Source: Rhynochetos jubatus (taxonomy: Eukaryota; Chordata; Aves; Eurypygiformes; Rhynochetidae). From it: a stretch of 64,000 bases of DNA. Location: positions 52,869,304 through 52,933,303 of the forward strand of contig CM050650.1 of assembly GCA_027574665.1 (NCBI GenBank), in the 5' to 3' direction. The position numbers were made by a program, and so were the translations under genes. How positions within the stretch are numbered: the stretch's first letter is position 1; every line of letters begins with the position of its first letter. Below the pieces are notes generated by a model. That model did not search any database, had not been told where the DNA came from, and worked only from the letters and a program-made list of their open reading frames with translations. Shown one piece after another: positions 13,834-20,152 of the stretch.

Positions 13834-14099
13834 TGTTGCCTTCGCAAGGCGTGGCGACCTGGTTCAGGAACGGCACGGCGACCCCCCCCGGGCCGCTCGG
13901 GCCATCTGCTCACAGACACCAATGTGGTGGACGGCAAATGGCGTTTATTGATGTGTAACACCGCATTATATGGCTTAGGTTTGTCACGTCACTTCCGTCT
14001 GTTTACATTGCAAACTACACGCTACTGGCTATCAGGGGAGGGTCCCTGTCTTTCCGTACAGCACGTAATCTTCCGGCCGCCAGATCCTAACTACCCACA
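13834..14099 (-). repeat. 3' LTR of the young provirus
   Basis: Identical by eye to the copy at 19882-20147. On the minus strand it starts TGTGGGTAG and ends GGCAACA. It holds the polyadenylation signal AATAAA (13944-13949, minus strand) that would end the proviral RNA, plus a TATA-like TATAAT at 13965-13970. Just past the signal, the stretch CCACATTGGTGT (minus, within 13916-13930) resembles the R/U5 border of avian leukosis-type LTRs. Confidence 0.97.
13944..13949 (-). terminator. Proviral polyadenylation signal AATAAA (3' LTR)
   Basis: Minus-strand AATAAA sits about 16 nt after the TATA-like box. In the 5' LTR the same signal would lie just upstream of the RNA start and so be absent from the 5' end of the transcript. 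Cleavage about 15-20 nt downstream would give a very short R, as in avian leukosis-type viruses. Confidence 0.8.
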
Positions 14100-14113
14100 T
14101 TTCCCCCCTCCCT
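14100..14113 (-). other. Polypurine tract (plus-strand primer)
   Basis: Directly abuts the U3 end of the 3' LTR. The minus strand reads AGGGAGGGGGGAAA, an uninterrupted 14-nt purine run. Its position and composition are those of the RNase H-resistant primer for plus-strand DNA synthesis. Confidence 0.93.
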
Positions 14114-14334
14114 ATGCGTAAGTAAATTGACTAAAATGTAACAATCTCGAAAATACGTATATCGCAATCTTGGAATTGTATCCCGTTCTTAAGCTATGCT
14201 TTACAACAATTTTGACACATATCATGAACTTGAATAAAAAATATAAGGCACGCTAGGTGAGAGGCAACAGGGGTGTTACTGGGAATAACAGGGTATGACT
14301 GGAGATAGCTAAACAATTCTGAACAAGAACATTT
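14114..14334 (-). other. Proviral 3' untranslated segment between env remnant and polypurine tract
   Basis: About 220 bp with no open frame of note. AT-rich, unlike the GC-rich 5' half of the provirus. It could hold a transport or stability element of the direct-repeat type found here in avian retroviruses, but no repeat was recognised. Confidence 0.5.
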
Positions 14335-14751
14335 TTATAGCAATTGTCGGTATTCTATCATCATGATATTAACTGTTTCTAGCCGGCTTTTAACAAATGA
14401 CATGAACTTATTCAATACACGGGGTCCAAAAATCAGTGCTATTACAATTATTATAATTGGCCCTATCAGGGTAGATATCAGGGAGGTCAGCCATGGTGAA
14501 TGGTTAAACCATGATGCAAACCAGTTTTGTTGTGCTTCTCGTTCTTCTTTTTTCGCTTCTCCAATCCTTCTCGCACTTTCAGGTGTGGACAGGATGCTTG
14601 TTGACTTGCAGTCTTCTCCTGCTACCAGTGCGTACGGGTTATAAGGGCGTCTGATAAACCGGTTCTGTGGATAAAAACTCACAATTTTTGTTAGTTTCAT
14701 TCTGAAGATTTGGTTTGATCGATTTAAGCGGACACCACTTAACTTTTCCAT
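14335..14751 (-). pseudogene. env: Envelope remnant: C-terminal transmembrane anchor and tail only
   Basis: An open frame of 138 codons (ATG at 14751) overlaps the end of pol by 113 nt. There is no surface subunit, no fusion peptide and no CX6C-type immunosuppressive/disulfide segment. Residues about 76-88 form a Trp-rich pre-membrane segment (NWF, WF, SPW), residues about 88-109 are a hydrophobic membrane span with an Ile-rich core, and a basic 29-residue tail ends in a YXXL signal (Tyr134). The W..SPW, GP and FGP..LN pattern is that of gammaretrovirus-type transmembrane subunits. The first 29 codons overlap pol and precede a good splice acceptor, so translation probably relies on splicing, not on the ATG at 14751. 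Entry function is lost. A small membrane protein could still be made. Confidence 0.82.
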
Positions 14752-17239
14752 CTTTTTTAACCGCAGCGTACCCTCGTCCTGTAAGAACTAGCCTCCACCC
14801 TTGTTCCCATTCCCCTAGCTCGTTTCTAATTATGACCAGCGGGCCTTCTTCTAGCGCTCGAGTAGCCCAATGTTTCTGGGTGGGGCTATTCACCTCTTCC
14901 CCCCTAGGGAATTGATTCAGTGCTAACAGAGCAGTCGCTAGCAGGCGTGCTTGGTCTTTTGGGGGAACAGCATTGGTAAAACCTTCTGTTTTTGCTAACA
15001 CCTCTAATTTAGCTTTCAGGGTTTGGTTTGCCCGTTCGACTATAGCTTGTCCAGTGCTATTATACGGGATGCCGTGTGTTAGGGTGATACCCCATTTCAA
15101 TGTAAATGCCTGGACAGATCTAGAGACGAAACTTGGGCCATTATCTGTTTTAATCTGATTGGGGACGCCAAGCCACGCCATGGCCGTCAGCCAATGTTGG
15201 ATGGTCGCTTTCGAGTCGGCCTTAAGGTGTTGTGTGGCTACGATCACTCCACTGTATGTGTCTACGGTCACCGCTAACCACGCTCGAGGTTTCAGCAATT
15301 GACAGAGCGTGAAATCTGTTTGCCACACCTCGGAGGCCTTAAGACCTCTGGGGTTGACTCCGCTAGACCACAATGGTGTTTTCTGACAGTGGGGACATGT
15401 GGCTACTATGTGTTTTGCGTCAGTAATTGAGATCTCGCATTTCTTTGCTAGCGCTTTAGCTCCGATGTGGAGAGACTCATGTAGCTGACGAGCATCTCTT
15501 AACGTCCATAGTCCTTTTGCAGCGGCGTCTGCCTTGTCGTTGCCGGTTTGGAAAAACCCTTTGATTGGGTTGTGGCTGTTGACATGGATGACCGATATGG
15601 TGCCCTTTCGAGCAAAAAGCGCTTCTTCCAACATTAGGGCCGTTGCGGATGTTGACACGCCGGGCCCCGCCATGGCCAAGCAAAGCTTGGCCACGAATAT
15701 CGAATCGGTCACTATGTTGAGGTGTTCCCCTGGGAACAACCCACACGCCAGTACTACAGCCATTGCTTCTAGCTGCTGGACTGAAAGCGCACAATCGGTC
15801 ATTTTAATGCAGTGCCATTTTTCTCCAGATTGCCATACCACCGCCGCGGTTGAGGTCGTTGAGGATGCGTCTGTAAAGACCGTTGGTCCCTGTTGGGGCC
15901 GGTCCATGACCTTCCGTGGGAGGTCGATGTCGACGATGGCCAGCATTTGAGTCCAAGGAGGCTTTGCTGCATACTGGACTTCTCCGCCAAACCCAACAAG
16001 AGCTATAGCTAAATACTCTGACATCACCACTGATTGCTTTGGGAGCTGCTTGCGGAAGGGCAGGTATATTCTGGCGGGTTCAATGCCTAGGTGCCTAAGG
16101 GCAAGTTTTCTGCCTTTCATAATGAGATTACCGAGGCACTCGACTCCTGGAGAGAATGCACGTGACGGTTTTCCCAGGACTATCCATTGTACTGGTTGAG
16201 CTTTTTCAGGGGGCCCTTGGGCTAGTGCCCCTACTCCCCCTCCCTCCGTGAAATGTACGTACAGGTCAAGTGGTACACCTGGGTTCCACCGGGCTAGCGT
16301 ACTTGACGATACCTGTTGCTCGATAAAGTCAAGAGAGTTTATTGCTTCTGTTGTTAGGGTTTTTTGTTCCCATGGGTTCTTTCCTTTCAGAAGATCGTAC
16401 AGCGGGGCCATGATTTCGGGAGGGATTAGGACAATATTGCGGAGCCATTGCAAGGAGCCTACTAATTGTTGCATATCATGGAGTGTTTTGATGTTCCGAC
16501 GGATTGTTATTTGCGGAGGGGTTACGTAAGAACTTGTGATCCCCACTCCCAAAAAGGTTACACATGGTCCCCTTTTAACTTTTGTGCTCGCGATCTCGAA
16601 CCCGTTTGTTTTTAATGTTTCCGTAACTGCTGATACCAGCTGGTCTACCTGACTTTCTGATAGTGCAGCGATCAAGATGTCATCCATATATTGAATGATA
16701 GTCGCAGCTGGATTAGTGCGCCGAACTGGCGCTAACGCCCGATCTACTATAATCTGACAGATGGTAGGCGAGTTGATCATTCCTTGAGGCAACACTTTCC
16801 ACTGGAAGCGTAGGTTGGGGCGGTGGCTGTTTGGGAACATGACAGAAAAAGCAAACCGCTCCTTGTCTTCCTCATGTAATGGTATTGAAAAGAAACAATC
16901 TTTAATATCAAGGACGGCACACGGTTGCCCTTCTGGTATCATGGAGTTTATGGGCAGCAGTGTTTGAACGGGACCCATTGGTTGAATTATCTTATTTACT
17001 TCACGCAGGTCATGAAGGAGACGAAACCCTTCATTGGTTCGTTTGGGTATTACAAAAACTGGTGTGTTCCACGGGCTAGTGGAAGGCTCTATATGACCTC
17101 GCTGTAGTTCACGGTCGACTAGCTCAAGAAGAGCGTCCATTCGAGGCTTTGATAGGGGCCACTGCTCGACCCACACCGGGTCGGACGATTTCCACGTGAG
17201 TTTAATAGGTGGAAGTGGGTGTGCGGCAGTGGCCCTCAT
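14639..17239 (-). CDS. pol: Pol: reverse transcriptase, RNase H and integrase (866 codons, intact)
   Basis: Copies the RNA genome into DNA and integrates it. Domains in order: RT with Asp111 in a VLDIKD motif, LPQG at 150-153 and YMDD at 184-187; connection; RNase H with Asp457 (FTDAS), Glu491, Asp512 (TDS) and Asp571; integrase with zinc-binding His587, His591, Cys615 and Cys618 and the catalytic triad Asp642, Asp699, Glu735 (35 residues between the last two); then a C-terminal basic/beta domain with a WRL...GRG pattern. All catalytic residues are present and there is no stop. It lies in the -1 frame relative to pro, and translation should enter it at the AAATTTA shift site three codons upstream of the ATG at 17239, so that ATG is probably not a start. 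Overall it is most like alpharetroviral Pol. No dUTPase is present. Confidence 0.97.
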   Translation of the reverse strand: MRATAAHPLPPIKLTWKSSDPVWVEQWPLSKPRMDALLELVDRELQRGHIEPSTSPWNTPVFVIPKRTNEGFRLLHDLREVNKIIQPMGPVQTLLPINSMIPEGQPCAVLDIKDCFFSIPLHEEDKERFAFSVMFPNSHRPNLRFQWKVLPQGMINSPTICQIIVDRALAPVRRTNPAATIIQYMDDILIAALSESQVDQLVSAVTETLKTNGFEIASTKVKRGPCVTFLGVGITSSYVTPPQITIRRNIKTLHDMQQLVGSLQWLRNIVLIPPEIMAPLYDLLKGKNPWEQKTLTTEAINSLDFIEQQVSSSTLARWNPGVPLDLYVHFTEGGGVGALAQGPPEKAQPVQWIVLGKPSRAFSPGVECLGNLIMKGRKLALRHLGIEPARIYLPFRKQLPKQSVVMSEYLAIALVGFGGEVQYAAKPPWTQMLAIVDIDLPRKVMDRPQQGPTVFTDASSTTSTAAVVWQSGEKWHCIKMTDCALSVQQLEAMAVVLACGLFPGEHLNIVTDSIFVAKLCLAMAGPGVSTSATALMLEEALFARKGTISVIHVNSHNPIKGFFQTGNDKADAAAKGLWTLRDARQLHESLHIGAKALAKKCEISITDAKHIVATCPHCQKTPLWSSGVNPRGLKASEVWQTDFTLCQLLKPRAWLAVTVDTYSGVIVATQHLKADSKATIQHWLTAMAWLGVPNQIKTDNGPSFVSRSVQAFTLKWGITLTHGIPYNSTGQAIVERANQTLKAKLEVLAKTEGFTNAVPPKDQARLLATALLALNQFPRGEEVNSPTQKHWATRALEEGPLVIIRNELGEWEQGWRLVLTGRGYAAVKKDGKVKWCPLKSIKPNLQNETNKNCEFLSTEPVYQTPL
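14664..14690 (-). promoter_or_regulatory. Candidate env splice acceptor
   Basis: On the minus strand a CTAAC branch-like element is followed by a T-rich tract and CCACAG, with the exon starting at 14664, about 25 nt before the end of pol. Joining here to a donor after the sixth gag codon (19761) keeps the env frame open. That is the same logic as in avian leukosis-type viruses, where env borrows its first six codons from gag. Confidence 0.6.
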
Positions 17240-17248
17240 GATAAATTT
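17156..17248 (-). promoter_or_regulatory. pro-pol -1 ribosomal frameshift signal
   Basis: The heptamer AAATTTA at 17248-17242 is phased A-AAT-TTA in the pro frame, two codons before the pro stop TGA. After a 6-nt spacer the 10-nt arm 17235-17226 pairs perfectly with 17165-17156, giving a 10-bp stem with a 60-nt loop. This heptamer is the one used at the gag-pol junction of avian leukosis/sarcoma viruses, where it also codes Asn-Leu at the protease end. A large stem-loop downstream is likewise known there. Confidence 0.88.
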
Positions 17249-17796
17249 GTCACCCTGGCTTTCAAAAGGGATAGAGCGTCCCTTCCCAATAGGGGTGGGG
17301 TTCCTGACATGACATATGGAAAGAGGGTAATGGTTTTTTCTGGTCCCTTTTCAGTGTGAAGCGTTATTGCTACCAATTGAGTACTCTTCCGAGCTCGGGT
17401 TAGTCCTCCGACTCCGCCTACCATGGGGGCGTTTTCCAGTTTCCAATGGGGGGGCCAATTCGTTTCAGGGATAACTGTAACATCTGCTCCGGTGTCAATC
17501 AAAAAGGGGATACTAATAGTAGTGTCATTTAAGGTATTATAGAGGGAACAAATCCCCCATACAACTGGTGGACTATCGCATTTTACTGCCAGGGCCACCC
17601 TAAGGTCTCGTCCCCAGGAGCTGGTTGTTGCTGCTCCTGAGGTAGGGACTGGTTTGGATGGTTCGTTGGTGGAGTCATAAAATTGGTTGGTTCTCGAGGG
17701 GGCAGTAGGTTCCATCTGGGGTTGGCATAACTGGGCCGCCTTATGTCCCAAGCGGGAGAGGGCTGTGCGCGGCCCGGGTGCCCCCTCCCCCATACG
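17236..17796 (-). CDS. pro: Pro: retroviral aspartic protease in its own reading frame
   Basis: Cleaves the Gag and Gag-Pro-Pol polyproteins. From the ATG at 17793 the frame is 185 codons. The core begins near residue 65, has the catalytic Asp100-Thr-Gly within LIDTGAD, a flap region near residues 124-132 rich in glycine, and the conserved C-terminal LLGRD at 168-172. Residues 1-70 overlap the C-terminal end of gag in another frame. It is in the -1 frame relative to gag, and expression is expected through the GGGAAAC shift site ending at 17796, not from the ATG. In avian leukosis viruses the protease is in the gag frame, so this layout is betaretrovirus-like. There is no dUTPase and no obvious G-patch. 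Confidence 0.94.
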   Translation of the reverse strand, partial: RMGEGAPGPRTALSRLGHKAAQLCQPQMEPTAPSRTNQFYDSTNEPSKPVPTSGAATTSSWGRDLRVALAVKCDSPPVVWGICSLYNTLNDTTISIPFLIDTGADVTVIPETNWPPHWKLENAPMVGGVGGLTRARKSTQLVAITLHTEKGPEKTITLFPYVMSGTPPLLGRDALSLLKARVTNLS

Positions 17797-19778
17797 TTTC
17801 CCTGGTTTTTAAATTTGCATTCTTTAGCGAAATGTCCTTTCTTTCCACAGGCCCAACACGGTCCCCTCGGTCGATTTTGACGCGGGGGGGGCGCTGTGGG
17901 TGGGTCCCCAAAGTAAGGGCAGTTTGCCACTATGTGGCCTGCCTGACCACATTTAAAACATACCATCACATTAGCTATTGCGGTGCGAATAGCTACCTGA
18001 ATTGGGGCTAAATGCTCTTCCTTTGCGACATGCTTGATCATGGCTGCGATACTTGACCCTGCTGGCAGTGATCGCAGGATTTCTTTGGTTGCCGAATTAC
18101 ACTGCTGGCGTAAACAATCTGCAACGACCGGGCCTTTCGCTTCCGCGGGCAGGGTCGAGGAGTCGACCGCTGCCTGAAGGCGATCCACAAACTGCGTAAA
18201 GCTCTCGCTTTCATTTTGCTTAATTGTGGACCATGGTGATGGCTGGACAATAACTCTAGAAGCGGTGCGAATAGCTTCTCTAGCCGCGCGAGTAGTTGTC
18301 ACAATTTCATAGGTCCCCAGGCCCTGGGCCTGCGCCTGGGGGGTAATCATTGTTGGGTCTGTACCTATCAGTCGCTGCACGCCGGACCCATATAACGGGT
18401 GATCCGCCCCGGTTACTTGGGCTAGTTGCGTCACGCAGTTGTCCTCCCATTCTTGTTTAAAAACAATCATTCCTGCCCCATCAAAGATCAATCTACACAT
18501 TTGTTTTATATCAAACGGGAGCAGATCGTCTCCCCCGAAAATACCATCTATGAGGGTGCAGACCATGGCAGAATTAAGCCCTTTATCTGCAATTGCCTTA
18601 ACAATCGCTTGTATATCCTTAGGGTTTATTGGCGAGTGGACCCTCTGTCCCCTGTCTGTCACCCGGACCGGGAACGCTAGCGTGGCTGATGGGGCCCAAT
18701 CGGCACATGCAATTTTTATTTTCCTCCAATCAGTGAGAGGAATATTTTCCTCTCGGGGTCCCTTTTTATTTTGGATGGGAGTATTTTGGCTTTTGAATGT
18801 ATCTAGTCTCATTTCCTCCTCCTCTGAGTTTGAATCGGTTGCGAGCCGCTCGTCCCAGCTAGTGTCTGACTCAGAGCCGGAGCTCGACTGACCGGGTACT
18901 TCCGGTGTTCCGTACCTTTTTGTTGGGACCCGGCCCCGCCCGCTTCTTCTGTGGGCGGGTCGTTCCCTCCCTCTTGACTCGGCCCTCCTTCCTGTGTCGC
19001 CCCGCCCTCTGCGCGGCGGGGTGTTCGCCCTACTGGGGCGTTTCTCCAGATGGCCGCTGTGATTGGCTTTCCGCCCTTCGATCACGCTCCCCTCCTTCCC
19101 CCTATCGCCCCCGCCCTCTTTCTCTTTCCCGTTCTCGTCCCTTTCTTGTTCTCGCGCGTTTGTTATTGCTAACGCTTCCTCCTTATCTTCAGCACAGGCA
19201 TCTTCGCCCCGCCCTTCTTCTTTCTGTCCGGCGCCATTTTGGGGCGTATAGGGCGGCGGTTTAACCCAACCCTCCTGCGACTCTGGTCTCTCCGCCGCGC
19301 CCCTGGCTTCCTCGGCTAGCCCACCCCAGAAAGATTTAGCTTGTTTCTGCGCTTCCGTAGGCGGGTCGGGGTTCGGGAGTTGAGGGGGCGTGTCGCCCTC
19401 TTGCCGGTCTTTAGGCTCAGCAGAATCATTATCGTCTGGGGGGTGCAAAGTCTGTGTGGCTGCCCCGACTGCCGTTTTCGGGGCGGCCAACAAACAGTCC
19501 TTTGCCACCCTCCAGGTCTCCTGTTCTTGTAAGGTCTTCTGCAGGGCCTGTACGACTCTCCCCCACGACTTAAGGTTTTTCCCACAGCCCGAGGACATAG
19601 TCTCCTCGGCTAACGCTTTAGTGCATTTATCCCACACCTCAGGGTGGAAAATATCCACCGGCTGGTCAATAACCCCAATTTTTAAAAGCCTCGCAACTGC
19701 GAGAGTAAAATCTTTAGGTTTACAATCAATACCCCACTGCTTATGTAATAACGATACGACCTTCACAAGGGCTTCCAT
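17583..19778 (-). CDS. gag: Gag polyprotein, 731 codons, intact
   Basis: Structural precursor that assembles particles and packages RNA. The start chosen is the ATG at 19778, whose N-terminus (MEAL.KV pattern) matches alpharetroviral matrix starts. The frame is open further upstream through the primer site, but only from a GTG near the LTR TATA box. Domains: matrix-like 1 to about 105; a long linker with a PPPY late-budding motif at 174-177, an acidic Glu/Lys/Gly-rich part (about 184-232) and an Arg/Gly-rich part (about 247-289); capsid about 345-600 with the major homology region near 521-540 (Q.ESESF..FV.RL); two CCHC zinc knuckles at 607-620 and 641-654. The final 70 residues lie past the frameshift site, are Pro/Gln-rich and overlap pro. 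The protease is not part of this frame. The GC-rich linker is longer than I would expect for an alpharetrovirus. Confidence 0.96.
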   Translation of the reverse strand: MEALVKVVSLLHKQWGIDCKPKDFTLAVARLLKIGVIDQPVDIFHPEVWDKCTKALAEETMSSGCGKNLKSWGRVVQALQKTLQEQETWRVAKDCLLAAPKTAVGAATQTLHPPDDNDSAEPKDRQEGDTPPQLPNPDPPTEAQKQAKSFWGGLAEEARGAAERPESQEGWVKPPPYTPQNGAGQKEEGRGEDACAEDKEEALAITNAREQERDENGKEKEGGGDRGKEGSVIEGRKANHSGHLEKRPSRANTPPRRGRGDTGRRAESRGRERPAHRRSGRGRVPTKRYGTPEVPGQSSSGSESDTSWDERLATDSNSEEEEMRLDTFKSQNTPIQNKKGPREENIPLTDWRKIKIACADWAPSATLAFPVRVTDRGQRVHSPINPKDIQAIVKAIADKGLNSAMVCTLIDGIFGGDDLLPFDIKQMCRLIFDGAGMIVFKQEWEDNCVTQLAQVTGADHPLYGSGVQRLIGTDPTMITPQAQAQGLGTYEIVTTTRAAREAIRTASRVIVQPSPWSTIKQNESESFTQFVDRLQAAVDSSTLPAEAKGPVVADCLRQQCNSATKEILRSLPAGSSIAAMIKHVAKEEHLAPIQVAIRTAIANVMVCFKCGQAGHIVANCPYFGDPPTAPPPRQNRPRGPCWACGKKGHFAKECKFKNQGNVWGRGHPGRAQPSPAWDIRRPSYANPRWNLLPPREPTNFMTPPTNHPNQSLPQEQQQPAPGDETLGWPWQ
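17733..17802 (-). promoter_or_regulatory. gag-pro -1 ribosomal frameshift signal with predicted pseudoknot
   Basis: The heptamer GGGAAAC at 17802-17796 is phased G-GGA-AAC in the gag frame, a canonical X-XXY-YYZ site of the kind known at the gag-pro junction of Mason-Pfizer-type betaretroviruses. A 6-nt spacer is followed by stem 1, arms 17789-17780 and 17763-17754 (10 bp, one G-U). Loop nucleotides 17775-17769 are fully complementary to 17739-17733 (7 bp), allowing an H-type pseudoknot. Slipping back one base lands exactly in the pro frame. Confidence 0.88.
19758..19763 (-). promoter_or_regulatory. Candidate splice donor in gag codons 6-7
   Basis: Minus-strand AAG-GTCGTA places a GT directly after the sixth gag codon, the location of the donor used for env mRNA in avian leukosis viruses. 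The match beyond GT is only moderate. The claim rests on position and on the in-frame acceptor at 14664. Confidence 0.5.
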
Positions 19779-19861
19779 CCTCCTTGTTGGTCCGGGAGCG
19801 TCCTCCCCGCCGGGCTGGTCCAGCCGCTCCGGCCGCCGTTCACCCGAATCCAGGCGAGTTT
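19779..19861 (-). other. Short proviral leader between primer site and gag
   Basis: About 83 nt between the primer site and the gag ATG (103 nt counting from the LTR). GC-rich, with no upstream ATG and no in-frame stop. The packaging signal must be compact or extend into gag. The leader of avian leukosis viruses is several hundred nucleotides. Confidence 0.7.
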
Positions 19862-19879
19862 TCCCGGGTTTCGGCACCA
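19862..19879 (-). other. Primer-binding site complementary to tRNA-Phe
   Basis: The plus strand reads TCCCGGGTTTCGGCACCA, identical over 18 nt to the 3' end of vertebrate cytosolic tRNA-Phe including CCA. It lies 2 nt from the LTR end at 19882, the normal position for the minus-strand DNA primer. Avian leukosis viruses use tRNA-Trp, so primer usage differs. Confidence 0.93.
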
Positions 19880-19881
19880 CT

Positions 19882-20147
19882 TGTTGCCTTCGCAAGGCGT
19901 GGCGACCTGGTTCAGGAACGGCACGGCGACCCCCCCCGGGCCGCTCGGGCCATCTGCTCACAGACACCAATGTGGTGGACGGCAAATGGCGTTTATTGAT
20001 GTGTAACACCGCATTATATGGCTTAGGTTTGTCACGTCACTTCCGTCTGTTTACATTGCAAACTACACGCTACTGGCTATCAGGGGAGGGTCCCTGTCTT
20101 TCCGTACAGCACGTAATCTTCCGGCCGCCAGATCCTAACTACCCACA
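19882..20147 (-). repeat. 5' LTR of the young provirus
   Basis: 266 bp, identical by eye to the 3' LTR. It is the likely promoter of the provirus: CRE/ETS composite at 20032-20045, TATA-like box at 20013-20018, polyadenylation signal 19992-19997 just upstream of the expected RNA start, then a short R and a GC-rich U5 with a C/G8 run. Transcription runs leftward. Confidence 0.97.
20013..20045 (-). promoter_or_regulatory. Core promoter of the 5' LTR: ETS-CRE composite and TATA-like box
   Basis: Minus strand CGGAAGTGACGTGA (20045-20032) fuses an ETS core (GGAA) with a near-CRE (TGACGTGA). CATATAATG follows about 13 nt later (TATAAT at 20018-20013). The spacing to the expected start near 19988 is normal for a TATA promoter. 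The same pair is present in the 3' LTR at 13965-13997. Confidence 0.65.
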
Positions 20148-20152
20148 GAAGA
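20148..20152. repeat. Target-site duplication GAAGA (right) of the young provirus
   Basis: Exact copy of 13829-13833, immediately outside the right LTR. One copy belonged to the older solo LTR before insertion. Confidence 0.9.

Larger units (their letters stand above)
13834..20147 (-). mobile_element. Young alpharetrovirus-like provirus with intact gag, pro and pol and deleted env
   Basis: A 6,314-bp element bounded by two 266-bp LTRs with TG...CA ends and 5-bp target duplications. Minus-strand order is LTR, tRNA-Phe primer site, gag, pro, pol, env remnant, polypurine tract, LTR. Compared base by base by eye, the two LTRs show no difference. The coding genes have no internal stops and CpG-rich segments are not decayed, so the insertion is recent. 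It sits inside an older solo LTR. The Gag N-terminus, capsid and Pol resemble alpharetroviruses, but pro has its own reading frame and env is reduced to a gammaretrovirus-like membrane anchor. No oncogene or accessory gene is seen. I cannot assign it to a named family without a database search. Confidence 0.97.

Noticed and set aside
19779-20009. Gag extended upstream to a start inside the LTR
   Set aside because: The upstream start is GTG, lies at or before the expected RNA start next to the TATA-like box, and the frame crosses the primer site. The ATG at 19778 matches the alpharetroviral Gag start.
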